In this document: positions 36,213 through 44,940 of the stretch, in pieces
How the letters are laid out: each line of letters starts with the position of its first letter
How positions within the stretch are numbered: the stretch's first letter is position 1
Source: an uncultured Alphaproteobacteria bacterium
Lineage (GTDB): Bacteria; Pseudomonadota; Alphaproteobacteria; RF32; CAG-239
DNA length: 64,000 nucleotides
Assembly: GCA_910576955.1 (NCBI GenBank)
Contig: CAJTJB010000002.1
Coordinates: 152,823-216,822 of the forward strand
Reading direction: 5' to 3'
Made by a program: the position numbers and the translations under genes
The notes under the pieces: model-generated
Database searches by the model: none
Seen by the model: the letters and a program-made list of their open reading frames with translations, nothing else
What the model was told of the DNA's origin: nothing

Positions 36213-36632
36213 ATGAGGTATTTGTTAGGCTTGCTGTTGATTGCCGGCGTTTGCAAGGCGAATGCGGCGGAAATTAAAATCAGCGATAAGGCGGTGTTTC
36301 ATGTGCCGGTGGCGCAAACGCTTGAGGAACTTCAGCGCGGGCTGATGTTTGTGCGCGAGCTTCCCGAAGACGGCGGAATGCTGTTTGATTTTACGCCGTA
36401 TCAGGACAGGGAATTAGCTATGTGGATGAAAAATACTTATATTCCGCTTGATATGCTGTTTTTTGATTGCCATTTTACGGTGGTCGGCATACATAAAAAT
36501 GCCAAACCGATGTCTTTGGACGTGATTACAAATAAGGCGAAATTTTGCTATGTTCTTGAGATTAACGGCGGAACGGCAGATAAAAAAAATATCGTAATCG
36601 GCGATAAGGCGGCGTTTGCCGATACGAAATAA
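36213..36632 (+). CDS. Secreted DUF192 protein
   Basis: A protein of 139 residues with a signal peptide (MRYLLGLLLIAGVCKANAA). The DUF192 core follows: TLEELQRGLMFVRELPEDGGMLFDF, then MWMKNTYIPLDMLFFD and VLEINGGTADK. Function unknown, usually periplasmic. AAGGAGA is well placed for 36213, which is preferred to an ATG at 36189 that would bury the signal. Confidence 0.85.
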   Translation: MRYLLGLLLIAGVCKANAAEIKISDKAVFHVPVAQTLEELQRGLMFVRELPEDGGMLFDFTPYQDRELAMWMKNTYIPLDMLFFDCHFTVVGIHKNAKPMSLDVITNKAKFCYVLEINGGTADKKNIVIGDKAAFADTK

Positions 36633-36670
36633 GTTTAGGTTGAAGTAAGCCTGGGGCTGCATATATTGTT

Positions 36671-36690
36671 CCTGTTATTTTAACAGGAGG
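36671..36690 (+). promoter_or_regulatory. Hairpin overlapping a ribosome-binding site
   Basis: CCTGTTA, loop TTT, TAACAGG; the 3' arm forms the first half of AGGAGG (36685-36690) ahead of the BOF gene. It may limit translation until opened. Confidence 0.4.
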
Positions 36691-36696
36691 AATAAG

Positions 36697-37122
36697 ATGA
36701 AAAAGTTTTTATTTTTTTTGATGGCGGCGACAATGCTTGCAGGCGGGGCTGCTGCCAAGCATAATTGCGGCTGCGACGGGTGCGAAGTTTGCAAAGTTGA
36801 GCATAAGCTGCGCCATAAGCAACAGTATAAAGGCGGCTTTGCAGATGCGTCGGCAATTGCTGCAACTCCGGTCAGCGTGCAGCGTGTTTTAACCTTGCCG
36901 GAGGGAACAAAGGTTACGGTTATCGGGCATATTACCAACCGTGTGGACAGCGGCGAATATAACTTTACGGACGGTTTGGATAATATTGTTGCCGAAATCG
37001 GCAAAAAAGACTGGAAAGGGCAGATTGTTACCCCGAATGACAAAGTTATCTTAAAAGGAAAAGTCGCAAGAGATGCCGATGACGTGACACTTGATGTTAA
37101 ATCGGTGAAAGTTGTGAATTAA
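36697..37122 (+). CDS. Periplasmic BOF (YgiW/YdeI-like) OB-fold protein
   Basis: A protein of 141 residues with a signal peptide (cut near GGAAA). A Cys/His cluster (HNCGCDGCEVCKVEHK, about 23-38) is not usual for the family. The bacterial OB-fold follows: TPVSVQRVLTLPEGTKVTVIGHI, NFTDGLDNIVAEI and DKVILKGKVARDADDVTLDV. YgiW/YdeI proteins are linked to envelope-stress tolerance. The extra cysteines suggest metal binding (inference). Confidence 0.8.
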   Translation: MKKFLFFLMAATMLAGGAAAKHNCGCDGCEVCKVEHKLRHKQQYKGGFADASAIAATPVSVQRVLTLPEGTKVTVIGHITNRVDSGEYNFTDGLDNIVAEIGKKDWKGQIVTPNDKVILKGKVARDADDVTLDVKSVKVVN

Positions 37123-37129
37123 AAGCCAT

Positions 37130-37162
37130 AAAAAACAGATACAGGCTTTGCGCCTGTATCTG
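37130..37162 (-). terminator. Rho-independent terminator of infA
   Basis: CAGATACAGGC pairs with GCCTGTATCTG around a short loop. On the minus strand a T run follows, so it ends infA. Confidence 0.8.
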
Positions 37163-37170
37163 TGTATAAA

Positions 37171-37392
37171 TTAATCTTTATGGCGGAATGTAATGCGCCC
37201 TTTGGTCAGGTCATAAGGGGTCATTTCGATATCAACCTTGTCACCGACCATAACGCGAATGCGGAATTTGCGCATTTTTCCGGCAGTATGTGCCAAAATC
37301 TCCACACCGTTTTCAAGCTTGACGCGAAACATGGCGTTTGGGAGCTTTTCGATAACATCTCCGGTGAATTCCAACAGTTCTTCTTTACTCAT
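37171..37392 (-). CDS. infA: Translation initiation factor IF-1
   Basis: A protein of 73 residues, the family length. It has the S1-type OB fold: EFTGDVIEKLPNAMFRVKLE, then GKMRKFRIRVMVGDKV and a C-terminal LTKGRITFRHK. It binds the 30S A site during initiation. AAGGA lies before the ATG. Confidence 0.97.
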   Translation of the reverse strand: MSKEELLEFTGDVIEKLPNAMFRVKLENGVEILAHTAGKMRKFRIRVMVGDKVDIEMTPYDLTKGRITFRHKD

Positions 37393-37440
37393 TTAAGGTT
37401 CCTTATCAATTCTTTTTTTTGCTATATATACTGCAAAATA

Positions 37441-39093
37441 TTATTTTACAAGCATTTTTTGTGTTTTTTGACGCGGAAAAGCAATTTGAAAGCAAGTGCC
37501 GATGTTTTCCTGGCTGCTGACAGTGATTGTGCCGTTAAATTTTAAGGTTAAATCTTTTACGATGGCGAGCCCTAAACCGGTGCCTTTTTTCTGGTCGGTG
37601 ACGGCAACCGAGTAAAAAGGCTCGAAGATGTGCTTGAGCGCAGCCTCGGAGATGCCGATGCCGCTGTCTTTGATTTCTATTAAAATTTTTTCTTTATTTG
37701 TATTGGTCTTGACCTCAAGCGTTCCCCCCTCGGGCATGGCGTTGATGGCGTTTTGCACAAGGTTGAGAATAATCATTTTGAAATCTGTTTCGTTGCCGGC
37801 AATTTTTTCTTTGGTGTTGGAAAAAGATTTGATGAGGTTGATACCTTTGCTTTTTATTTCATAATCCAACAGCGACAAGGTATCGTTAATGCCCGACGTT
37901 ATGTTAAATGTTACGTCTGCCTGTTCGGTATTGCGCGATAGTTTCAGCAGGCGTTCGGGAACTTTGATACATTCTTTTATTTGTGCGGAAATCATTTCCA
38001 GATATTTTTTTTCGGATGAAACATTGGTGTCATCTTGATAATATTTTTGCAAGATTCCTTCCAAAATGAGGTTTATTGCTCCGAGATTATTTTTCATTTC
38101 ATGAGCAAGCGAGGTGGCTAAAAAGCCCAATGACGATATTTTTTGCTGGTGGGAATAGTTGACGTTTTCGCTTAAATCGCGGAAAGATTCCACAATGCCC
38201 GCAGTGCCGTTAATTAAAATGCGGGCGGAGTTGATGGATAACGGGCGGTCATTAACGCTGTGAATCAGTTTGATGTTGTTTTTGGCGGCTGATGCTTTTT
38301 TTAATTCTTTCAACGGACAGATATATTGGGCGGTGCTGCAGGGGCAGTCTGCCTCTTTGTTATATGCCTCATAGCATTTAAGAGATTTGTTGAAATATTT
38401 TTTTTCGATGTGTTCTTTATAAGCTTTATTAAATAAGATGATGTTATGGTTTTCATCAATCACGCGGATGGCATCCGGCAGCGTATCAATCAGGTTTTGG
38501 AGAAAAATCTCTTTTTCTTTGATTTGGTTGATGTTGCTTTCAATGTTATCCAACATAAAATTTATGGTTTTGAAAAGCGTGTCAAACTCGTCAGTAAAAC
38601 TGCTGCGCTGGGATTGGAGGCGGGTGGTAAAATTGCCGTTGGCAACGTTTGCGGAGAGCTCGGTCAGCTTATCAACCGGCGCTAATACCCACCGGCGCAG
38701 CAAAAACCAGAAAATAATCAGCGAGATTAATGTTAATGAGGCGCCAAAACTGATAATGCGCAAACTTTCCGACAGGGTGGCATAGCTTTCGTTGTAGTTT
38801 TGGTTCAATTCTTCGTTTAATTTGCGCTCTGTGCTTAATTCCTGTTGTTTTTGGGTCAGGCTTTCGGTGAGCTGCTGGGTGTTTTCCGGCAGCAGGTTGT
38901 TTATTTTTTTGCGGAGGGCAATGTTTTCGTTCAGCAGTTCTATAACATATTGGTTTCGAGAGGTTAAATGCGTATGCTCGCTGCGAATCTTTTTGCCGAT
39001 GGTGCCGTCAAATATAATCAGGAATATGCCCGCACTTAAAAGGAAAAATGCGAGAATGGTAAAGAAAAACTTTTTGTTTAAGCTGAAAAACAT
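37441..39093 (-). CDS. Membrane sensor histidine kinase with PAS domain
   Basis: A protein of 550 residues. Helices lie at about 9-29 and 112-132, enclosing a coiled-coil sensor region rich in Gln, Glu and Leu. HAMP follows (about 132-186), then PAS (about 200-310) with a Cys cluster (CYEAYNKEADCPCSTAQYIC). The phospho-acceptor is His in SLAHEMKNNLGAINL, and the HATPase has NLVQNAINAMPEGG and GTGLGLAIVKDL. The signal is unknown. The cysteines could bind metal or sense redox. No response regulator is adjacent, so it is an orphan kinase at the end of the murJ operon. Confidence 0.88.
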   Translation of the reverse strand: MFFSLNKKFFFTILAFFLLSAGIFLIIFDGTIGKKIRSEHTHLTSRNQYVIELLNENIALRKKINNLLPENTQQLTESLTQKQQELSTERKLNEELNQNYNESYATLSESLRIISFGASLTLISLIIFWFLLRRWVLAPVDKLTELSANVANGNFTTRLQSQRSSFTDEFDTLFKTINFMLDNIESNINQIKEKEIFLQNLIDTLPDAIRVIDENHNIILFNKAYKEHIEKKYFNKSLKCYEAYNKEADCPCSTAQYICPLKELKKASAAKNNIKLIHSVNDRPLSINSARILINGTAGIVESFRDLSENVNYSHQQKISSLGFLATSLAHEMKNNLGAINLILEGILQKYYQDDTNVSSEKKYLEMISAQIKECIKVPERLLKLSRNTEQADVTFNITSGINDTLSLLDYEIKSKGINLIKSFSNTKEKIAGNETDFKMIILNLVQNAINAMPEGGTLEVKTNTNKEKILIEIKDSGIGISEAALKHIFEPFYSVAVTDQKKGTGLGLAIVKDLTLKFNGTITVSSQENIGTCFQIAFPRQKTQKMLVK

Positions 39094-39095
39094 TT

Positions 39096-39794
39096 TTATT
39101 GTCCTAAAAATTCAGATAATGTTTGAGCCTGCAGATACGGATTATACCGTTTTTCTTCCGCAAGAGTTACGGGGGCTGTGCCGCCCTCTTCGCGGATGAG
39201 CATTTTTTGCAGATAGGTTTGAAATTCCGGCAGGTTAAAGGCTTCCGGCGGCAGGCAGGAGCGGGTGTATTCGTGTCCGGGGAAAATGAGCGTATCATCC
39301 GGCAGAGCTTTTATTTTTTGCAGGCTTTCAAACATTTCGGCGGGTGTTCCCTCAAATAAGCCGCCGACACAACAGTTAAACAGCACATCGCCCGTGAAGA
39401 GCATTTTTTCTTTGGGCAGATGATAGAGGATATGTCCGCGGGTGTGTCCCGGGGCGGCAATCGGCGTTATTGCCAGCGCACCGATGTTGATGGGATCGCC
39501 ATCGCGGGCGGCAATATCCGCAGCAGGAACTTTGTCAAACTCTTTTTCGGGAGCGATAATTTTCAAGTTATATTTCTGCTTTAAGCTTTCGTTGGCGCCA
39601 ACGTGGTCAAAATGGTGGTGGGTGGTGAGGATATAGTCGGGCTTCAGCTGCAATTCTTCCAGCCGGCGGATAATCGGGTTCGGTTCGGCGGCGTCTATAA
39701 TAATGGTTTTCCCGCTTGCGCCGTCATTTAATATATAGGCATAGTTTGCCATATTTTTTTCATTGCAAAATACGGGAATCAGCTTGGTGCTCAT
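39096..39794 (-). CDS. gloB: Hydroxyacylglutathione hydrolase (glyoxalase II)
   Basis: A protein of 232 residues. The metallo-beta-lactamase motif is TTHHHFDHVG, and later metal ligands lie in APGHTRGHI, FTGDVLF and FPGHEYT. It hydrolyses S-lactoylglutathione in methylglyoxal detoxification. It overlaps the Bax-like gene by four bases and is 2 bases from the kinase gene. Confidence 0.9.
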   Translation of the reverse strand: MSTKLIPVFCNEKNMANYAYILNDGASGKTIIIDAAEPNPIIRRLEELQLKPDYILTTHHHFDHVGANESLKQKYNLKIIAPEKEFDKVPAADIAARDGDPINIGALAITPIAAPGHTRGHILYHLPKEKMLFTGDVLFNCCVGGLFEGTPAEMFESLQKIKALPDDTLIFPGHEYTRSCLPPEAFNLPEFQTYLQKMLIREEGGTAPVTLAEEKRYNPYLQAQTLSEFLGQ

Positions 39795-40693
39795 TGTTTT
39801 TGTAACCCTTTCTTCAATTGCCCCATATCCAGAGCAAGCAAATCATAAAAAGCGGTGGTGTAGTCGAGTATGCCGATATAGTTCGGCAAGTTTGAGGCTG
39901 CTGCCAGAGCGTAGGCAATGCCCTCGCCGATGCCAAAGCCCCGGCGCTTTATTAAACCGTCACGGGCGTTCCACACGGGTTCGTAGTTGATGTTGGAATT
40001 GAATGTCAGCGCATAGCTGCGCATTCCCTCAATCAGGCTGTCAAAAATTTTGAAACGGTAGCCGTCTTCTTTGTTTTCCAGCGGCTCAAGCCCCTCGTCG
40101 GTATACCATACTTTTTCTTTATAAAGAGAGTTGGCGACATTGGCAACACGGGAGAACCCCCAGTTGCTTTCCATCGCCGCGGCGGCAACAAAAATAGACG
40201 GCGGAACAGCCTCAATCCGCAATTTCAAATTTTTCAGCTGCAAGGCGATGCGTTCCGTGCCTTTGCCGCGTGTAAAAAAGTCATATTTCAGGGCAAGCTC
40301 TTCCAGTTTGCGGGTGTCTTGTTCGGAGAGTGTGCCGTTTTTGAGAAAGTGCCGCTCTATGCGCAGCAGCGTTTGCCGTTCATTTGATATTTCTTCGTTG
40401 ATTTTTAAAGCAAGCGGGGTGAGAATGCGGATAAATAATTCGTTGCGGTATTTTTGCGATTTAATGTTTTGAAAATCAGTCGGCAGGGTTTTTAAAAATA
40501 TTGCCGGATAAGCGCCGTCGTGCAGGGCAAGAAACCGCGTGTAGCCATATTTGGCAAAGAGCTCTTCGGTTTCTTTGACGGTGGCGTTTTCAACATACAG
40601 CATTCCGCCGGATTCGCGAACTTTCATCTCTGCAGACGCCGTCAGCGGCAGAAACAAAAAGAAAGCCAATATGAACGCTGCCTTTTTTATCAT
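39791..40693 (-). CDS. Bax-like glucosaminidase
   Basis: A protein of 300 residues from MIKKAAFILAFFLFLPLTASA, a clear signal peptide. A helical linker follows, then a glucosaminidase/Bax-type domain in the last 130 residues: VPPSIFVAAAAMESNWGFSR (catalytic Glu in AMESNWG) and SLIEGMRSYALTFN. It probably cuts peptidoglycan glycan strands. The start at 40693 is chosen because its ATG overlaps the stop of nfu (ATGA). Confidence 0.85.
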   Translation of the reverse strand: MIKKAAFILAFFLFLPLTASAEMKVRESGGMLYVENATVKETEELFAKYGYTRFLALHDGAYPAIFLKTLPTDFQNIKSQKYRNELFIRILTPLALKINEEISNERQTLLRIERHFLKNGTLSEQDTRKLEELALKYDFFTRGKGTERIALQLKNLKLRIEAVPPSIFVAAAAMESNWGFSRVANVANSLYKEKVWYTDEGLEPLENKEDGYRFKIFDSLIEGMRSYALTFNSNINYEPVWNARDGLIKRRGFGIGEGIAYALAAASNLPNYIGILDYTTAFYDLLALDMGQLKKGLQKQ

Positions 40694-41202
40694 ACAAGCA
40701 CAGCCTCCCTGACTTCCGGCAGATAGCGGATAAGATTTTTCTCCACACGGTTTTTGAGAGTCTTTTCCGCATAGGGGCAGCCGTGGCATTTGCCGAGAAA
40801 GTGTACGCTGACAATGCCGTTATCAAAGCTTACAAGCTCGATGTCGCCGCCGTCTTTTTGCAGATAGGGGGCGATAACGGTTTTGAGGATAATGCGGATT
40901 TTTTCTGTGGTTTGTTGCTCGGGGGCGGTTTGCGGGGTAGGGGCAGAAGCGGCGAAATCGTCAATTTCCGCAAGGGAAAGTGCGGTTAAGTCTTCGAGCT
41001 CTGCGGGAGCATTGCTTTGCAAATAGATGAAATCGGCAGTGAGCAACAAGGTTTGCGCAAGGCTTGTATCTGCAATGTTTTGAATAAGCGGCAGGCTTTC
41101 CGGCGTGTCTTTGCTGTGGTAAAATGCACCGCGAATCGGGAGAGGCGTCGGGAAAAACAGCAGTGTTTCGTTTGGCGATATGTTTTTTTCTTCAATTACC
41201 AT
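40690..41202 (-). CDS. Nfu-type iron-sulfur scaffold protein
   Basis: A protein of 170 residues. The C-terminal NifU-like domain has VIAPYLQKDGGDIELVSF and the cluster-binding CHGCPYAEKTLKNRVE (CxxC). The first 70 residues match the Nfu N-terminal domain (ETLLFFPTPLPIRGAFY). It carries Fe-S clusters to target enzymes. AGGA precedes the ATG; it lies 10 bases after the DUF2333 gene. Confidence 0.9.
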   Translation of the reverse strand: MVIEEKNISPNETLLFFPTPLPIRGAFYHSKDTPESLPLIQNIADTSLAQTLLLTADFIYLQSNAPAELEDLTALSLAEIDDFAASAPTPQTAPEQQTTEKIRIILKTVIAPYLQKDGGDIELVSFDNGIVSVHFLGKCHGCPYAEKTLKNRVEKNLIRYLPEVREAVLV

Positions 41203-41212
41203 TTTTAAAGTC

Positions 41213-42256
41213 CTATTTTAAAGCGCAGAGGATGAGGCTGATGCGGTTTTGCGCTTGCAGCAGATAATATGCGAGATATAACAAGTGGTTTGCCGAATAG
41301 CTTTCTTCCGGCGCGCCGTTTTGTATGGAAAGCGGGGACAGGGTTTCGGCGTCTTTCAGGTATTTCAATGCGCCGGTCAGATTTTCGTATTGCTCGGTGC
41401 GGACAATAATATCCTGATAGTCTTTGGCAACTGCGGCGAGGGCGTAATAAAGTGCGTAAATATTTCCCTGAACATAGAAAAAGACATCGTCGGCTTTGAA
41501 ATCCATTGTTTCAGAGTTATGTTCCTGCACTTGTTTTTCGAGTTTGGCAATTTGGCGCTTTAAGACAATGCTGATGCTCTCCAAAATGTAGGCAGGTTCG
41601 CGGTTGGGTGCTGTTTCGCTGGCGTTTTCGGGCAGAGCGGCGGCAATTTTTGCCATAGCCTTGCGATATTGTTTGGCAGAGCCGGGGGCAAGCTTGTCTT
41701 CTCCGGTTTGCGAGAACAGCCATATATCAGCAGGGTAATCAAGCAATTCGCCGGCAGCTTTGAGCTTGTCATTGTTATAAAATGCAGCTAATCGTTTGGT
41801 AAGAAAACGCACGCCGTCTTTAACACCGATTTGAAAGTTTGGCAGGTTATCGAGCACAGCGGCGGGAAATAGCGCCGGCAGAGCGGGAACCCACGCCGAA
41901 TCGTCTACCTGCGTTTTTAAAACATATGCAAGAGCCGGTGTTAAATGTTTTCCGGTGGTTGCGTGAGGAGAGAGCTCGGTGTCTGTTGGATTGTTGATTT
42001 TAGAACTCACTGCTGCGCCCAGACCGTAATAAACAATTATGAAACCCACAGTCGAAATGCTGACCAGACGCCACTGCTCGGCAAGAAGCGCAATAAAACC
42101 GGTGAGTTTTTTTTGATATTTTTTGCGGGCGGTTTTGTCTTTTGCCGCTGCGGTAAGTCGTGCAACCTGTTTGCGGCAATAAGGCGGCAGCTGGGTGCAC
42201 TTGTTCAGATAGGGCTTTATTATCTCTTTTAGTCCGGTTAAAGCGGGTTTCTTCAT
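41213..42256 (-). CDS. DUF2333-type membrane protein
   Basis: A protein of 347 residues. One membrane helix lies at about 62-82. The family-like block reads TPALAYVLKTQVDDSAWVPA and DNLPNFQIGVKDGV. A helical soluble part follows. I recall these blocks from DUF2333; function unknown. It overlaps the stop of murJ by four bases. Confidence 0.72.
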   Translation of the reverse strand: MKKPALTGLKEIIKPYLNKCTQLPPYCRKQVARLTAAAKDKTARKKYQKKLTGFIALLAEQWRLVSISTVGFIIVYYGLGAAVSSKINNPTDTELSPHATTGKHLTPALAYVLKTQVDDSAWVPALPALFPAAVLDNLPNFQIGVKDGVRFLTKRLAAFYNNDKLKAAGELLDYPADIWLFSQTGEDKLAPGSAKQYRKAMAKIAAALPENASETAPNREPAYILESISIVLKRQIAKLEKQVQEHNSETMDFKADDVFFYVQGNIYALYYALAAVAKDYQDIIVRTEQYENLTGALKYLKDAETLSPLSIQNGAPEESYSANHLLYLAYYLLQAQNRISLILCALK

Positions 42257-43824
42257 ATTCTCTTTCTCCGTAACAGCAGATTTTTGATAATTGCCGTGAT
42301 GTCTAATATGCCTGTTATTTTAGCCGCGATTAAAAAAGTTGCAAGCCCTATTGTGCCGATTAGGGCTAATTTTATGAACAGAAAGGCAGTTGATGCGGTC
42401 GGAAAGAGGGTGTTTAAGCCGTATTGGGCGGCATAAATGCAAATTCCCATGAAGACGGAACACAGGGCAATGTTTGCCAGCTTATGCTTTAATTCTGAAG
42501 AAAAGTGCCAATAGCCGCGTTTTTTTAAGCCGCGGATATACTGATACAGCGATACGAAAGCCGCAATTGAGGTGGCAGCGGCAATGCCGATATGTCCGAA
42601 CGGTTTCATTAAAATAAGATTCATTATAAGGTTTGAGAGGAAAACAACGGCGCTGTATTTGACGGGCGTTTTGGTATCGCCGCGGGCAAAAAAGTTTGGC
42701 ATCAGCGCTTTGACCATCACATAGCAGGGCAGACCGACAGCATATGCCTGCAGGGCGAGGGCTGTTTTGGCGGTGTCGGCGGCGGTGAACTTGCCGTGTT
42801 CAAATAATAATTGCACCAGCGAATCGGACAGGCAGATAAACATTATGGCGGCAGGAAGCGACATCATCATCCCGTAAATAACGGCTTTATCCTGCACGGC
42901 GGCGGCGTCTTCGGTTTCTCCGGCTTTGAGCTTGCGGGATAAAAGCGGCAGCAGGGCAACGCTGATTGCCGCGCCGATAACGCCTAACGGCAGCTGCTGG
43001 AGGCGGTTGGCATAATATAGCCAGCTGACTGCCCCGCTTGCCACCAGAGAAACGAGAATCGTATCCACCACCATATTTATCTGATAAATGCCGGCACCGA
43101 CGACTCCGGGGGCAATGCGCTTAAACAATGTGCGGATTTCGGCATCTTGCATAAGTTTTTTTATGGCAAAATCGGGTCTGATTTTGATACTTTCCCGATT
43201 AAGGAAATATTTGAGCCAGATAACTTCAATGATTCCCGAGACGGTAACGCCCCAAGCCATTCCGTAAACCGGCATATCCAACAGAACCACAGAAACAAGT
43301 CCGGCTATGATGATGCCGATGTTTAAGATTATCGGGGCAGCGGCAGGGGCGGCAAAACGGTCAAACGAATTTAATATGCCGGCTTGGAAAGAAACTATCG
43401 AGATAAACAATAAAAACGGAAAGGTTATGCGGCAGAGTTCTATGGTTAGGGCAACTTTGGTGGGGTCATCGGCAAAGCCGGGGGCAAGGAATTTGACAAC
43501 ATACGGCATTCCCAGTTCAAAAACTATGACGAACAAAATCAGGAAAAAGGTTAAAAGCGAGATGGCTTTGGCGGCAAACTCTATTGATTTATCTCGTCCC
43601 GAGGCAACCAGTTTGGAAGAAAACAGCGGCACAAACGCAGAGGTAAACGCCCCTTCGGCAAAAAGGCTGCGGAAAAGGTTTGGCAGTTTGAAAGATACCA
43701 AAAACGCGTCTGAAACCGCGCCCGCGCCCAAAAAGTTTGCAATTATCATATCGCGGAGAAAGCCGGTGACGCGGCTGACCATAGTGAAACCGCCGAATGT
43801 TGCGATAGATTTAATAAAAGACAT
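42253..43824 (-). CDS. murJ: Lipid II flippase MurJ
   Basis: A protein of 523 residues with about 14 membrane helices. Typical MviN signatures: TMVSRVTGFLRDMIIANFLGAG, DAFLVSFKLPNLFRSLFAEGAF, and a later FFARGDTKTPVKY. It flips lipid II to the periplasm. It leads a tightly packed minus-strand operon (murJ, DUF2333, nfu, bax-like, gloB, kinase) held together by four-base overlaps or short gaps. Confidence 0.95.
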   Translation of the reverse strand: MSFIKSIATFGGFTMVSRVTGFLRDMIIANFLGAGAVSDAFLVSFKLPNLFRSLFAEGAFTSAFVPLFSSKLVASGRDKSIEFAAKAISLLTFFLILFVIVFELGMPYVVKFLAPGFADDPTKVALTIELCRITFPFLLFISIVSFQAGILNSFDRFAAPAAAPIILNIGIIIAGLVSVVLLDMPVYGMAWGVTVSGIIEVIWLKYFLNRESIKIRPDFAIKKLMQDAEIRTLFKRIAPGVVGAGIYQINMVVDTILVSLVASGAVSWLYYANRLQQLPLGVIGAAISVALLPLLSRKLKAGETEDAAAVQDKAVIYGMMMSLPAAIMFICLSDSLVQLLFEHGKFTAADTAKTALALQAYAVGLPCYVMVKALMPNFFARGDTKTPVKYSAVVFLSNLIMNLILMKPFGHIGIAAATSIAAFVSLYQYIRGLKKRGYWHFSSELKHKLANIALCSVFMGICIYAAQYGLNTLFPTASTAFLFIKLALIGTIGLATFLIAAKITGILDITAIIKNLLLRRKRI

Positions 43825-43968
43825 ACCTTGTGTTCTCCGAATAAAATTGCCGATAAATGAGTTTAATATTTAATCTGTTAATAAAGGGCAAATAAATTGT
43901 GTTTTATCATAAAAAAAGATAAGCTCATCATATAATGAGAAAATGTAACCGTTTTGGCGGAGAATGAT

Positions 43969-44940
43969 ATGAAAAAAATCAAGAGCCTGACCCGGCAGCC
44001 GGATTTGTCCGTTATTGTTTCAATGTATAACGAGGAAGAGAGTTTGGGGTTCTTTTTTGATACGATGGAAAAAGAATTAGCCAAACTTAAAGGCTACAGT
44101 TATGAAATTGTGTGTATTGACGATGGTTCGTGCGACGCGACGTATGCTCTTTTGGAGGAACGGGCAAGGCAAGACGATCGGATTAAGGTGATTAAATTTT
44201 CGCGCAACTTCGGCAAAGAATACGGAATGATGGCGGGGCTGAAGTTTTGCAGCGGCAGAGCGGCAATTCCGATTGATGTGGATTTGCAAGACCCGCCGGC
44301 GCTGATTGCCGAGTTTGTCAAAAAATGGGAAGAAGGGTATGATATGGTTTACGGCATTCGCAATGACCGGACAAGCGATACTTTTCTGAAACGGTGGACG
44401 GCAAAGCTTTTTTATAAAACCTATAACCTGATGACAAAGTCGCCCATTCCGTATAATGCAGGTGATTACCGGCTGATTGACCGCAAGGTTATCAATGCGA
44501 TTTTGAGCCTTAAGGAACGCAATGTGTTTATGAAAGGCGTGTTCGGATGGACGGGCTTTAAATCCTGCGGGATTAAATATACAAGGCAAAAAAGAAAAGC
44601 CGGTGTCAGCAAGTGGAACTATTGGAAATTATGGAATTTTGCGCTGGACGGCATTACTGCCTCTACGACTTTTCCGCTGCGGGTGTGGACTTATTTAGGG
44701 TCGTTATTATCCACTACCGGAATGCTCTATGCCCTTTATATCATTATCCGCACGATTGTGCGGGGAACGGATGTTCCGGGGTATGCCTCGCTGTTGGTCT
44801 TTATTTTGCTGCTGGGCGGTATCCAGATGATTATTTTAGGCATTTTGGGCGAATATATCGGCAGAATCTTTATTGAAGTGAAAAACCGCCCGCTGTATAT
44901 TGTTGAGAAAAAGGTTAATTTGAATGACGAAGAAGCTTAA
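43969..44940 (+). CDS. GtrB-like polyprenyl-phosphate sugar transferase
   Basis: A protein of 323 residues. GT-A domain: LSVIVSMYNEEESLGFF, CIDDGSCDATY, VIKFSRNFGKEYGMMAGL and VDLQDPP. Two helices lie at about 240-295, and it ends with GEYIGRIFIEVKNRPLYIVEKKV. It is a homologue of the 31981-32925 enzyme but sits elsewhere, without a GtrII partner. GGCGGAGA supports the start at 43969. It overlaps ampG by 17 bases. Confidence 0.87.
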   Translation: MKKIKSLTRQPDLSVIVSMYNEEESLGFFFDTMEKELAKLKGYSYEIVCIDDGSCDATYALLEERARQDDRIKVIKFSRNFGKEYGMMAGLKFCSGRAAIPIDVDLQDPPALIAEFVKKWEEGYDMVYGIRNDRTSDTFLKRWTAKLFYKTYNLMTKSPIPYNAGDYRLIDRKVINAILSLKERNVFMKGVFGWTGFKSCGIKYTRQKRKAGVSKWNYWKLWNFALDGITASTTFPLRVWTYLGSLLSTTGMLYALYIIIRTIVRGTDVPGYASLLVFILLLGGIQMIILGILGEYIGRIFIEVKNRPLYIVEKKVNLNDEEA

